64,000 nt of DNA from positions 2,232,001 through 2,296,000 of the forward strand of contig OX637800.1 of NCBI GenBank assembly GCA_951802425.1, in the 5' to 3' direction. Each line of letters begins with the position of its first letter. Positions within the stretch are counted from its first letter, which is position 1. The notes beneath the pieces were generated by a model, which did no database searches, was not told the origin of the DNA, and was given only the letters and a program-made list of their open reading frames with translations. Source of the DNA: Clavaria fumosa (taxonomy: Eukaryota > Basidiomycota > Agaricomycetes > Agaricales > Clavariaceae). The position numbers and the translations under genes were made by a program. Shown one piece after another: positions 11,485 through 23,153 of this stretch.

Positions 11485-12486
11485 ATGGCTGACCATGTCG
11501 CCCCGCCTGCAGCCCAACCAATGAGGCTTGATTTGTCTGTTGCCCCCTTCGATGGGCAGAAAAAGAATTTCCGCACATTCCTCCGTTCGCTTCGCCTCCA
11601 GTTTATGGCGAACCCGACTATCTATGCCACGGACCTGGCAAAGGTCCTCTACACCCTCAGCAAGATTGCTGGGGATGGGTTTGCCGCTGAGTGGGCAAAT
11701 ATGAAGGGAGAGGAGATCCTGGGAAATGATGAGGCTGGATCCTGGGTAGACTTCGTGGAGGAGATGAAACGGGCATTTGATGACCCGAATGACCGTGCGA
11801 CTGCCCTCACAGACATTGCGAGGCTGAAACAGGCCTCTGCGACAGCCCCAGAGTTCTTTGCAAAGTTCGAGACACTGTTCCGCTGAGCAGGAATGGCTGA
11901 AGTAGCTGATTCGGATATCTTGGTTCACTGGCTAGAGTTGAACCTGAGTAGGAGACTGGTGGGGAAAATCTATAGTGTCTCACTGATGCCTGAGACCTAT
12001 GTGGAGTGGAAGGCACTAGCAGAAAAGCTTGATGCCCAGCAGCGCCACCTTGATGGAGTCATCGCGCAGCAGAATTCCGTCCGCCCTGCCCTGCCCATAG
12101 GCAGCCGACCCCTCCCCCAGCCCACTCGCTTTACCCCAGCCCCTCGCCCCTTCCTGGCCCAGCCACAGGCCCGCACCCCTGCCCCTCCCGTCATGCCACG
12201 TCCTGCCAGTGCTGGTGATGCCATGTTGGTTGATCGTGCACGTGCCCCTGGAGTAGGACGCGCCTGTTTCCGATGTGGCCAAGTGGGCCACATGGTGAGA
12301 GACTGCCTCCTCCCAGACACACGCCCACAGATCCCAAGGCCGCAGGTCCACGCCGTGGAAAGCCAGGCACGAAATGCCGAGGACTACAAGAATCAGATTG
12401 CATTGCTCTTAGACCATGTGGCATTGTTGGAAAGAGAGAAGAGGGCTCCTATTGAGGAGCCAGATTTTGGAGACGAGGCCCAGTGA
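11485..12486 (+). pseudogene. gag: Element I gag, one TGA nonsense codon
   Basis: ATG at 11485 (MADHVAPPAAQ). The capsid-like region contains FRTFLRSLRLQF, KVLYTLSKIAG and AEWANMKGEEIL, matching gag of elements II and III. A single TGA at 11884-11886 interrupts it where element II has CGA (Arg), so it is a CpG transition. Downstream is a proline-rich linker and one CCHC knuckle CFRCGQVGHMVRDC, then a C-terminal helical stretch ending at TGA 12484-12486. gag would package RNA as virus-like particles in the cytoplasm. pol lies in the -1 frame and overlaps the gag end. Confidence 0.9.
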
Positions 12487-15400
12487 GTCCGAACTGGTGT
12501 CTCAAGAGTAGTCACCCCAGCCCCCCTTCCGTCCCTGTGTCCACAGTGAGTATACCCAAATATACAATCTTGCAGCGGAGACATACCCGAATTGAGGCTG
12601 AGGAGAAGGACAAAGCGGAAACAGAAACTGCTGATAATGAAATACTGCAAAAGGAAAGGGTGGCTAGCAGGAAAGCAGAGCCGATTAAGCGCCTTGTGGA
12701 GGTGCTGAAAGACTCCCTGATATGCACCCCCCGAGAGCTCTCTATCCGAGTGCACCTGGAAGCTCTCAGCACTGGCAGGGGGGCAACCATGAAAGCCCTT
12801 GTTGACTCAGGCTGCACAAACTGCTTTATGGACTTGGAGTGGGCTAGGAAAATGGGATTAGAGCCATCCCCCCTATTGAACCAGATCACCATGTACAATG
12901 TGGATGGGACACAGAACAGAGATGGCAAAATCCGGTATGGGATAGAGCTGCTGGTGATGGTTGGCGATCACCGGGAACGGATCCACTTCCTGCTGGGGAA
13001 GACCCAGTCGCATGTGGCGATCCTTGGGCACGATTGGTTAAAGCGTCATAACCCAGAGATCAACTGGGTGAAAGCTGAAGTAAGGCTCACTCGCTGCCCC
13101 CATGCCTGTGCCTCTTCCCCACACAGCCGCCCAACTCCTAAACGAGCCCCTGCACCCCCAAAAACAAGTACCCTGGCTTCCGCCAGTATTCCAGACACCT
13201 GTTTTCCTAATGATGGCCCCACTCCTGATTGGCCCAGCCTCCACCCCACAGTCTTCAGTGAAGCAAAGTGGGATGAGCTCCCCCGCTCCCACCCAGACTT
13301 CGACATTAAAATCGAGTTCAAAACTGATCCTGGGCACCTCTCCACTAAGCTGTACTCACTAACACGGGCAGAGATGGTGGAGATGAACCGATGGGTAGAT
13401 GAGCAGTTAGCATCTGGACGTATCCGACCCTCTAAATCCCCGTACGCAAGCCCTTTCTTCTTCAAACACGAGAAGGACAAGCTGCGGCCGATTATTGACT
13501 ACTCGAGGCTAAACGAGCATCTGATCAAGGACAAGTACCCCCTCCCATGCATCAGAGACACAGTGGATGTGCTGAAGGGAGCGTCCATCTACTCCAAGAT
13601 AGATGCAAAAGGTGGCTTCCCCTCGATGCAGGTTTGGCCAGAACACCAGCACCGCTGCGCTTTCCTGACACCTCGTGGACTCTTCGAACCAGCTGTCATG
13701 TGGTTTGGGCTGCAGAATGCGCCTGCAACCTTTCAGCGCTTCATGAACCATGTGTTGAGAGAAGAGATTGCGGGAGGACATGTCCGGGCCTATGTTGATG
13801 ATGTCATAGTGTTCGCAGAAGACTTGGCTACCCACCGGTACTGGATGAATCGAGTTTTGGAGAAGTTCGGAAAGAATGGGTTGTGCCTCAGACTCAGTAA
13901 ATGCGAGTTTGAAAAAAGCGAGATTATCTTCCTTGGGATGAAGATCTCTCACAACTGCTTGGAACACGATCTGGCGAAGGGTGAAGCAGTGCGGAACTGG
14001 CCACGACCTAGGAATGTGAAGGAGGTGCAAAGGTTTAATGGGATGTTAAACTACCTCCATTGCCACATCCCGAACCTCTCAGCCCATGCCAAACCATTGT
14101 TCCGGTTGACAGGGAAAGTTCCATGGAAGTGGGAAGCAGAGGAAGAATCGGCCTTCCAGGATCTCCGGCTAGCACTTGTATCAGCACCTGTCTTGGCTCT
14201 ACCACAAGACAAAGGGAGATGGAAGGTAGAGACGGATGCGAGTAACCTAGCGACTGGAGGAGTGCTCTCGCAGCAGCAGATGGATGGGACCTGGAAAGTG
14301 GTGGACTACATCTCCCAAGCCCTCTCTGCAGCTGAGAAGAATTACGATGTGTATGACAAAGAGTTCCTGGCAGTAATCCGGGCACTTCGGGAGTGGTGGG
14401 CATACCTCATCGGAGTGGAAGAGACGATTGAGATCTGGACAGATCATGCAAACCTTCAGTACTTCCAAAAACCCCAGAAGCTGAAGCCGAGGCAGGTCCG
14501 TTGGGTTGGCGAGCTCCAGTGCTTTGACTTTGAGATCAAGTACCGCACGGGAAAATCAAACACAAAGGCAGACGCACTCTCGCGGAGGCCAGACTATGGA
14601 GAAATGGTGGAGGAAGATGCACCGGTGCAAGTCTTCCCAGAAGTGGAAACCCACATGTCATTCACGTCGGAAATGGAGATGCTACTCCAGAAAAATAGCG
14701 TGGTACATGTGCAGAAGCCAGAAGAGCTGGATGATGAGTGGACGAGAGATCGTATGGGACTCTGGCAGAAGGCCAAAATCACCTGGGTGCCCCCCGAGGC
14801 ACGTGAGGCAGTGCTCACCTTTGAGCATGACCTTCCCATTGCTGGTCACCCAGGCCCCCGGAAGCTGAGGGCAGCATTGCTGAGGTCCTACTGGTGGGTG
14901 GGGATGGTGAAGGACTCGGATTGATATGCGGGAGGGTGTCAGATGTGCCAGAAAGTGAAGCCTGACCGCACTAGGCGTGCCGCTCCGCTCCACCCTCACC
15001 CAGTACCTGAAGGGCCTTGGGCAGTGATCTCTTGGGACATTGTGGGCCCTTTCCCCCTCTCCCGTGGGCACAACGCCATCCTGGTCATTGTGGACAAGTT
15101 CACAAAGCGGACCCTCATTGAGGCTATTGGCCTTGACCTCACTGGACTTGGTGCTGCTCGCATCCTCCAAGACCGGGTCTTCCGTAACCATGGAGTTCCA
15201 CAGAAAGTTGTGAGTGACCGGGGCACCCAGTTTGTGTCTAAGTTTATGAAGGAGTTTTATGGGATGATTGGGGTTAAGGCAAACCCGAGTACGGCTTTTC
15301 ACCCCCAGACAGATGGATAGACGGAACGGGTCAACCAGGAGGTTGAGGTGTATCTCCGGGCCTATGTGGACCACCTACAGGACGATTGGGCAGAATGGCT

Positions 15401-16106
15401 GTCTACTGCTGAGTTTGCACTCAATAACTGTGAGCATTCAGCCACTGGATTCACACCCTTCTACCTAGAATATGGCCGGCACCCATGGAATGGTGGAATT
15501 CGGCCACCCTCAGAAGTGAACCCTGCGGCAGATGAGTGGATGGCTAAGCTCACAGAGTCTCAGAGAGCAGCCAGGGAAGCGATGGGGAAAGCGGCAGATG
15601 CAATGAAGGCCAGCTATGATAAAGGAAAGCGGCCGAGTCAGGAATACTCGAAGGGAGACCTAGTCTGGTTGGATACACGGAACCTAAAAATGGATCGACC
15701 CTCCAAGAAGCTTGACAACAAGCAGGCTGGACCCTTCATGGTTGAGGAAAAGGTTGGACCAGCAGCATACCGGCTCAAGCTCCCCAGAGCATGGCGCATT
15801 CATCGGGTCTTCAATGAGCTGCTACTCACCCCGTATATTGCACCCTCTTTTCCTTCTCAAAGTCTACCTCTGCCCCCCCCTGCCACGATTGATGATGACC
15901 ACTTGGAGTATGAGGTTGAGGCCATCCTTGATGTCAAGAAGGTGGGACGTGGGGTGAAATACTTAGTAAAATGGTTGGGGTACCCTGTGGAGGAGAACAC
16001 TTGGGAACCTCGTCGCAACCTCACTAACGTCATGCTGTTGCTCCGAGACTTCTTCCAGCAACACCCTGACAAGGCAAAGTTAGCAGGTCGGGACACCCAG
16101 CCTTAA
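12483..16106 (+). pseudogene. pol: Element I pol (PR-RT-RH-IN-chromodomain), two nonsense codons
   Basis: A single frame of about 1200 codons broken only by TGA 14922-14924 and TAG 15318-15320. Domain order: aspartic protease (LVDSGCTNCFMD near 12800), RT with YVDDVIVF (near 13800), RNase H (ETDASNLATGGVLSQ near 14235), integrase zinc region and core with SWDIVGPFP, SDRGTQF and NQEVEVYL, GPY-type region, and a C-terminal chromodomain (YEVEAILDV ... YLVKWLGYPVEENTWEP). The second stop is a CAG-to-TAG change inside TDGQTER of the integrase core. The order PR-RT-RH-IN defines Ty3/Gypsy; the chromodomain defines chromoviruses. Confidence 0.93.
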
Positions 16107-16117
16107 GAGGGGGGTGA

Positions 16118-16422
16118 TGTCAGGATCGCTTACCTAAGCACATAAGAAAGGTCAGGATGGGATTGCGAAAGGGAAGCGGGAAGGTCGTGGGAAAGTCACG
16201 TGACCCGGATGGGTGGTGGATTACATAATACGGAAGTCACGTGACCCGGGCCTGGACACATCACGTGACTCACGGGGTCCGAGCGTGGGAATGCCGGCAA
16301 CTCCTGGGGTTCCCACTATATATACTACGTCTTTTTCCTACTTGTACCCTTTTCCCCTTATGTTAGTATCGTCATCATCGACCTTACGTTAAGTTGTGTG
16401 AACCGTGAGACTAAGTCTGACA
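16118..16422 (+). repeat. Element I 3' LTR
   Basis: 305 bp, same length as the 5' LTR. Differences seen are transitions, mainly CG in one copy against TG or CA in the other. Preceded immediately by the polypurine tract. Confidence 0.93.
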
Positions 16423-16427
16423 CTTTC

Positions 16428-16705
16428 TTTAACACGCAAAACCACTGGGACCGATAAGAGGAGTTGGACTCTTCATAGACTCCGGCTGCAATCTTTTCTT
16501 GGATAACCTTCAGGACTTCATCGTAGATGCTGGGAGGAATCGGTATATTTTTGAAGATCCAGGGAACATGTTTGACTGTCAGGATGATAATCGGATCAAA
16601 GTATTTTGTGTCGAATCGTCCTTTTTCAGTCTCCATCCAAGCAAAGGCATCTCCCTGGGCTTTGATAAGATACCCAGAGCTCGCAGTTTTCGACTTCTTG
16701 TCCAC
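16428..16705 (-). pseudogene. Gypsy RT N-terminal fragment (element V)
   Basis: The minus-strand frame contains GDAFAWMETEKGRFD, PIPPSIYDEVLKVI and SNSSYRSQWFCVLKK, the region just before the RT fingers in Agaricomycete Gypsy pol (family knowledge). It is continuous with 10005-10524 once element I is removed. At about 16706-16722 it abuts, head to head, integrase sequence on the opposite strand, marking a rearrangement breakpoint. Confidence 0.82.
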
Positions 16706-16721
16706 GCCCGATGTTCATTAT

Positions 16722-17740
16722 CCACGTATCCGGAAGCAAGACCGCTATGGAACGAGACTGCCCGACTTATTGGAACCTTTATATTTGAAGATATACTGTG
16801 CCGATGGGGAGCAGTAGAAGAGATCATTATGGATAATGGCACCCCATTTATCAAGGCCCTCGATTTCCTCAAGAAACGGTATGGAATCTGTCACATCCGT
16901 ATCTCCGGATATAATTCCCGTGCTAATGGCGTCATCAAACATGCCCACCGGTCGGTCTGCAAGTCGTTAATCAAAGCAGCAGACGGAGATGAATCGAAAT
17001 GGCCAGACGTTTTACCCTCAGTCATTTGGGCGGAACGAGCCACAATCCAACGATCCACCAGTCACTCTCCATTTTACATTGCACACAGCGTTGAACTGCT
17101 TTTCCCTTTCGACATATCCAAAGCAACATATCTAATTCCGACTGCCAACGCCCCGATAACTACTATGGAACTGATAGCCCTTTGAGCCCACCAACTACAA
17201 AAATGAGAAGAAGACCTAGCATCCATCGCCAACAAAGTACTCGCTGCCCGAAAACAATCCATCAAGCAGTTCATCAATGCACATCGGAACTCTATCATTG
17301 ACTACGATTTCAAACCCGGATCACTGGTATTGATCCGAAACTTGGCCGTAGAAATGGAATTAAACTGGAAGACAAAACCGTGATTCTTCGGACCGATGAT
17401 CGTTGTTCGCCAAACTCAATATGGTGCATATATTCTCTCGGAACTCGACAGCGCCGTCTCAAAGATCCACTATGCAGCTTTCCGCATCATTCCCTACTAT
17501 CTGCGATCGCAAACATTGATTCTGGTCACATCTATCATTGACCAAATGATGGAGATAAACAAGGACATCTCACGCTATCAAATACATGAGGCCTCACATA
17601 ACTCCATTGATACTGGAGATGGGGAAAGCCAAGCTGCCGAACTATCTGATGAATCTGACAATGAAGCCGCCAATACTGACACTCCGGAAACTCGTCCGCA
17701 ACGCTCCGGAGCAACCCGAAAACTTCGGCCTCACCATTAA
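16722..17740 (+). pseudogene. Gypsy integrase C-terminal half (element V)
   Basis: The plus-strand frame shows FEDILCRWGAVEEI, MDNGTPFIKALDFL and YNSRANGVIKHAHRS (integrase core), then AARKQSIKQFINAHRN, the GPMIVVRQTQYGAYILSELD block and an acidic tail ending near 17740. Several stops (near 17184, 17207 and 17381) disable it. No chromodomain is present, unlike elements I-IV. It reads toward the LTR at 19835 and is convergent with the antisense gene at 17966-19672. Confidence 0.8.
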
Positions 17741-17965
17741 GCATTTTCCCCAACGTATCCCTTATTTTTCTCATTGTTTTCTTTGGCCAGAACGGCAAAA
17801 AAATAAAAATAAAAAATAAAAATAATTGAAATTTCGGACAAGTCCAAACTTTATACCCGACGTTCCATTTTACCTTTATCTCCCTTTCACATTCCTCACT
17901 CACTTTTCTTACACATAATAGTACCATATTGAAAAAGAAGAAAAACACAGATAAAAACAAAACAT

Positions 17966-19672
17966 TTATACTGTTAAGGGCTCACCAAGGAGAAGCATCC
18001 AGAGCAGCTTGGCTCCGGCCTTCACCTGATCAGCCCCCCTTTCCATCATCTCCAGCGCCTTCCGTCCAGACACCCCTGGCTCCGTCTCCCACTCCTTTCC
18101 CTTTCGGCTGGGACCCGCCTCTGCCTTCTTCCGCTTTGCCGGTGGCTCCACCACCTCCACGCTCTCCTCATCCTCAATCTCGTCCTCCTCCTCCTCCGGC
18201 ATCGTCTCCTCACGAACCAGTGCCTGCGTCGCACCTTGCCTCAGCCTCTTGCTGCCGCTCGCCTCCATCGCCTTCGGACCTGCTCCGCTACATTAGCCGA
18301 CACGGATCCGGTACTCTCTTGACTTACCTCCAGTTCTGGACACTGCTGCCTTCTCAGTCTTCACTCCTGAAATGTACCAATCAGTTGGCTCATCACTGAA
18401 ATAAAAAGAATACTACTCACCTCGTACAGCTGAGAGACTACATGACACCTTGTAGGTCCGGCACTACCGGCATGCCACTCCTTCCACTCTGTAACACGAG
18501 CGCTGTTTCCGGGCGCATGCTTCACAGGCCGGCTCGTGCTCCTACTCACCGGATCAGAAGCCTAAGAATCAAAAAGCCCATTTAATGACTTACCTTGTCC
18601 CCAGGCTGTCGCGCAGCCCGGAGCTCGATGTCGGCCCCCACTCCGACCCTCCGCCCTCGCCCTCGTCCCTCCATTGCCCGTTTTCCAATATCGCCCCATC
18701 CTGACATATGATGAGGCGTTGCAGTCATCCATGCACCGACCCGATGTTCCAGAACAGAGGGCACCTCGACCACTACACGGCACCCCCCGATCCTCGCACT
18801 GGTTGCCCCCGCCTTGATGACACCGATGGCCATTACCCCGTCAGTTTCCCATAGGGTCCGGTCACCCTCTTGATCATCCTCCACAGCCCCCGCCTTGTTC
18901 ACGGCACCTGTCGTCAGATCCGTTTCCTCGCCCGTGCCCAGCTCCAAGACAACCGCCAGATCTGACATGGTCATGGTCACCGCTGCATCGGCAACCGGCG
19001 TAGCTGCTGCTGTTGCTGTTGTTGCCTCTGCTGCTGCCACTCGCACCTCTCCTGTCTCCACCTCCGCAGTTGCCACCTCATCTGCATGCAGCTCCGTGAT
19101 GTCTGGCGATATTGTCGTTGTTGCCACCGCCGCTGCAGCAGGCTCCTCCGCTCCTGTCGTTGCTGTTGCTGCTACCATCACCCCACCATCGTCCTTGCTG
19201 TCACTAATCACAATGAGGCGCGCCCTCTTCTCGGCAGCCCTCGCCGCCTCCATCTGCCTCTCCTCCGCCTCTGCTGTGGCCCACTCGATGGCCGCCCTCT
19301 CCTCATCTGCACGTTCCTGTTTGGCTTCGGCCTCCTCCTGTTTCCTCGCCCACTCGGCAGTCCACTCATCCCTGCGGAGTTTTCGCCATTTCTTGAGCCT
19401 TCGCGCAACGAGGATGAGTCCCTCGTCCACTTCCACGTCATCATCAATTGCCGCAACATAGCCGGCAAGAAAATCATCCTAAAACCTGTCAGTGCGATGT
19501 GAAAAGGAAACAAAGAAACATCACGTACTGCATCACCCCCGTACATCTGCACCCATTCCGCATATTCACTGTCCTGCCCCCGCTCCGGCAATGCTTCACC
19601 CGGCGCCATGGCCCATGCCTCCGTCATCGCCTGGGCCGTGTTCTGGAAAACAAGAGTATTGAAGTTTTCCAT
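17966..19672 (-). CDS. Antisense spliced accessory gene of element V
   Basis: Starts at ATG 19672 (MENFNTLVFQNTAQAMTEAW), only 163 bp from the LTR edge, and runs antisense toward the integrase end. Intron 1 is 19479-19528 (gtacgt...ttttag), joining GDA to DDFLAGYVAA. Exon 2 carries a basic/acidic helical region (ARRLKKWRKLRRDEW, then Glu-rich KQEEAEAKQERADEER), Ala/Thr-rich linkers, and GRGRGRRVGVG. Further introns are near 18562-18593 and 18367-18420. The last exon is acidic then basic (EEEEDEIEDEE, PPAKRKK). Phase across the third and fourth exons is not clean, so it may be decayed. Function unknown. Position and orientation match the antisense gene of element IV. Confidence 0.6.
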
Positions 19673-19834
19673 CTTTTTTTTGGATGGCTGATGTGTTGCT
19701 GTTATTGGAGAAAGCACAAGTGCGTGTTTGGACCTATGTGCACCCACACAATGCATACTTTATGATCAACAAACAGTTATTTGGCCCTGTTTGGCCACAA
19801 CAGAGGGCGGTTGCATTTTCAGCCCCTGGGAGAA

Positions 19835-20740
19835 TGTAAGGATGAGATGCGGTTTAGACAAGGAAACATCACAGATACCGACTATCCGGATATTTTGGCA
19901 TCAAAGGCAACAGCAACCGATAATGATCTGATACTGTCCAATAATGTCTGGGACGTCTGATAAACATCCGATATCGGACTCTCTGGTCTCCAGTCCGCTG
20001 TGATGATCACAGCCCACAGGTCATACACACCGCCCACACCTCTCTATTTCATCACTCCAACATGATCAGTGCTTGACATACTCACTATTTCATTCCCCTT
20101 CCTTTATTTCACATACCATGCTGTAAATTTCATATTGTGATCCCTTTCAACCATCTGATCATTTAAACATTTCAAACCCTTTGCAGTGCTTTGCCCATTG
20201 TTCCTAGTACCCCTTTGCTGTACCAGCCACACTTTCCTTCATTTTACGAGTGGTCCGGACATATGCTAGTTATTGGACATTTCATCCCTCCAAACCGCAT
20301 GACTCACTTATAAATTATGGCCCTTATATGACCCTGTACACAATACTGCATTGCCTTCTGTAGCTTCCAGAGATTTCCGTAGGATCGGATTTGCTGTACT
20401 TAGAAAATTGTACATAAGTATGTACTGGACTCTATGGAAATCCAGCTTTCTGAACACCCATATTGTGCTGGGATCTTTAGCAGGCTCACCCTTCGTCGTA
20501 CCCATTGATCCGCTGGCCTTCGTCATCGCCGGCCCCTTGAACCTTCGATCCGAACATCAGACTCCACTGGATCCGATACTGGATACTTTGGATAATGTAT
20601 ATTTTCATTCTCTGAACATTTTATACTCAGTCTCTACTTCCTCCAAGGTTCTGTCTAGTGTCTACGTCGTGTAACAAGACCCCCTGAAGAACCAGGCCGT
20701 GAACACTTGTTTGCAGCCAACACCAGTACAGCCTACTACA
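19835..20740 (+). repeat. Element V LTR, plus orientation
   Basis: 906 bp from TGTAAGGATGAG to GCCTACTACA. It is the inverted counterpart of the LTR at 21521-23153, which is also 906 bp after removal of its 727-bp insertion. It lies downstream of integrase and the antisense gene, as a 3' LTR should. No matching TSD was found (gagaa left, gcact right), consistent with rearrangement. Confidence 0.88.
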
Positions 20741-21488
20741 GCACTGTGAGCTGATCAAATGCGAGGTGATCCGAAGAAAGTCCCAGTAATACTCTCCATG
20801 TTCTGCATGCATGTAAACTCCTTTTTGGGCCAAGTCTGATATGAAACGGTCCAAATCGGCTGCCATCAGAACCTGGATAAAGGTGTCAGACGGCTGCTTT
20901 GAAGGTATCCCAAGTCCATTCCAGGTGCGGGTCAGGTGTGAGAGTCTCCCAAAGAAGACATGTATCAGTGTCAAGGTAATGCTTTGCGTACCAAATTAAA
21001 TTGGTCTCCAGAATGTCTGGATTAATGCCGGTAAGTACAATGTCGATGTCCTCGAAGTACCGGTTGAGATGTGTTGGTACTCCGTCAAAGGCAGGGGCCC
21101 CATGAGCGCCACAGAGCAGATATCTTGGTTGATTAGCCATTTGTATTGGTGCGTAGGGTGATAGGTGAACTTCATCTGGTGAATTCTGAGGCGCTTCTGG
21201 TGGGAAGTGAAGGATGCTCGATTCGAGGGGGAGTGGTGTAAGCAGTTCTTTGAAGATCTGTGGTAATGTGGTAACGGGAGTTGCAAAGCTCGTATGGGAG
21301 TATACAATAGATGAGATACTGGGGATTTCTGATGGGAGTAGATGAGAAGTTTCAATTACTTCTCCAGCTCGTTCGGTATGCACTGGTTCTGAAGTCGGAT
21401 TTGGGTTTCACGCTCTTAGGTGTTCAGAACGTCGAGGCTGGGAAGCGGATGAGCCTCTGGGAATCCTTGAAGACTGTAGTGAAGACAT
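20741..21488 (-). pseudogene. gag: Element V gag, 5' part, frameshifted
   Basis: Minus-strand ATG at 21488 (MSSLQSSRIPRGSS), followed after a frame change by PAFDGVPTHLNRYFEDID, typical of the N-terminal capsid region in Agaricomycete Gypsy gag (FDG...L..YFEDI; family knowledge). A second frame change follows near 20900, where the sequence continues toward YYWDFLRITSHLI. It is cut at 20741 by the oppositely oriented LTR. Confidence 0.75.
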
Positions 21489-21498
21489 TGTTACGACC

Positions 21499-21516
21499 CC
21501 CTCGCGGTGGGCTCCA
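21499..21516 (-). promoter_or_regulatory. tRNA-type primer-binding site of element V
   Basis: On the minus strand, four bases after the LTR end, the sequence reads TGGAGCCCACCGCGAGGG. It starts with TGG and would pair with a tRNA 3' end ...CGCGGTGGGCTCCA. This contrasts with the self-priming sites of elements I, II, IV and VI. The tRNA identity was not determined. Confidence 0.6.
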
Positions 21517-21520
21517 AAAT

Positions 21521-23153
21521 TGTAGTAGGCTGTACTGGTGTTGGCTGCAAATAGGTGTTCATGGCCAGGTTCTTCAGGGGGTCTTGTTATACGTCGGAGA
21601 CACTAGACAGAACCTTGGAGGATGTAGAGGCTGAGTGTAAAATGTTCAGAGAATGAAAATATACGTTGTCCAGAGTATCTGGTATCAGATCCAATAGAGT
21701 CCGATGTTTGGATCGAAAGTTCGAGGGACTGGCAATGACGAAGGCCAGCGGATCAATGGGTATGATGAGGGGTGAGCCTGCTAAAGATCACAGCACAATG
21801 TGGGCATTCAAAAAGCTGGATTTCCATAGAGTCCGGTACATACTTATGTACATTTTTCTAAGTACAGCAAATTCGATCCTACGGAAATCTCCGGAAGCTA
21901 CAGAAGGCAATGCAATATCATGTACAAGGTCATATAGGAGCCATAATTCATAAATGAGTCATGCAGTTCGGAGGAATGAAATGTCCAATGACCAGCACAT
22001 GTCTGGACCACTTGTAAAATGAAGGAAAGCATAGCTGGTACAGCAAAGCAGTACTAGGAACAATGGGCAAGATACTGCAAAGGGTTTGAAACATTTAAAC
22101 TAGTGGACACTTGAAAGGGAGCACAATATGAAATTTACAGCATGGTATATGAAATAAAGGAAGGGGAATGGAACAGTGAGTATGTTGAGTGCTGACCATG
22201 CTGAAGTGATGAAATAGAAAGGTGTAGGCGGTGTGTGTAACCTGCAGGCTGTGATTATCATGGGGGACTGGAGACCGGAGAGTCCAATATCGGATGTTTA
22301 TCGGATGTCCTGGATGTTATCAGACAGTATCGGATCGTTATCGGTCGCTGTTGCCTTTGATGCCAAAATATCCAGATAGTTGGTATTGTCACAGTCCTAA
22401 CAAGGTTAGCGGCGAAGGGGTTAGCGGAGCGGAGCGGAGATATTCTATTGGATTCCGGTTGGAGTCCGATATCGGAGAAATGGAGAAGTAAACACAAGGA
22501 AGAGAGACTTATGGGACTGCGGCCTCAACGTATGTGTTGTGCCACCGCGTATATACATGTCCCTATTTATCAAACAAGAACAATACCTAAGGGAGGATCA
22601 GAACACAAGTCAAAACTCCGAAGTTGATCGGAGTCCGTCGGAGTTGGTCGGAGTTGATCGGATGACGTGGAGAACGTCGAGGACGATGAGGACGAAAGCT
22701 CAGAGATGTTAGGATCAAGAGACGTTAATATTTGAACTGAGGAGCAGGGAGATACAGGTGGAAACTTATACTGCAAGGACAGAGTATAGGAGTAATGTGA
22801 AACAATGTACTTATCAAATTACTAGGAGAGTTTCACCACTTGTGCCTGTGCAATTTTCTTGGAACAAAGAAACAACAACAAAAGCGACTCCCATGGGTCA
22901 AGGGTATCCTCTCAGTAGTGAACAGAATGAGGGGATGGAGGGAGAAGGTTCTAGAACGAAGTCCGAATGGTTCGAAGGTCGGCGGAGTAAAGTCCGATGA
23001 AGGTGCGGAGCGGGGCGTACGGAGTTACGGCGGAGCGGATCGGAGTTGGTACGGAGCTCGGAGTCCGGGGTGGGGATAGTGCTTATGCAAGCGGATGGGG
23101 TCGTAACAGGTATCTGTGATGTTTCCTTGTTTAAACTGTATATTATCCTTACA
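21521..23153 (-). repeat. Element V LTR, minus orientation, interrupted by a solo LTR
   Basis: On the minus strand it runs TGTAAGGATAATAT... to ...GCCTACTACA, followed by the PBS and gag. The 722-bp solo LTR 22387-23108 with its duplicated GGTAT splits it. Removing 727 bp leaves 906 bp, the exact length of the 19835-20740 copy. Confidence 0.88.
22387..23108 (-). mobile_element. Solo LTR nested in element V LTR
   Basis: 722 bp, on plus TGTCACAGTCC ... GGTCGTAACA, with perfect TSD GGTAT (22382-22386 and 23109-23113). The promoter-like TATA and the ttcaaatattaa block read on the minus strand, giving the orientation. It is close kin to the truncated LTR at 9345-10003 and more distantly to the element VI LTRs. 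Confidence 0.92.

Larger units (their letters stand above)
10530..16422 (+). mobile_element. Element I: Ty3/Gypsy chromovirus, complete but disabled
   Basis: A 5893-bp element with 305-bp LTRs (10530-10834, 16118-16422), TSD CTTTC (10525-10529 and 16423-16427), self-priming-type PBS, gag, pol and polypurine tract AAGAGGGGGGTGA (16105-16117). It is inserted into the RT region of element V. gag has one nonsense codon and pol two. The LTRs differ at about seven sites, all transitions, six of them at CpG. Unlike elements II and III it has no extra ORF between pol and the 3' LTR. Confidence 0.95.

Noticed and set aside
12016..12351. ORFs antisense to gag of element I
   Set aside because: Shadow frames of a proline-rich gag linker with no introns or conserved motif, unlike the antisense genes of IV and V.
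19835..23153. Large terminal inverted repeats of a DNA transposon
   Set aside because: Ends are TG...CA, a PBS and gag follow one arm, integrase precedes the other, and no transposase is present: they are opposed LTRs.
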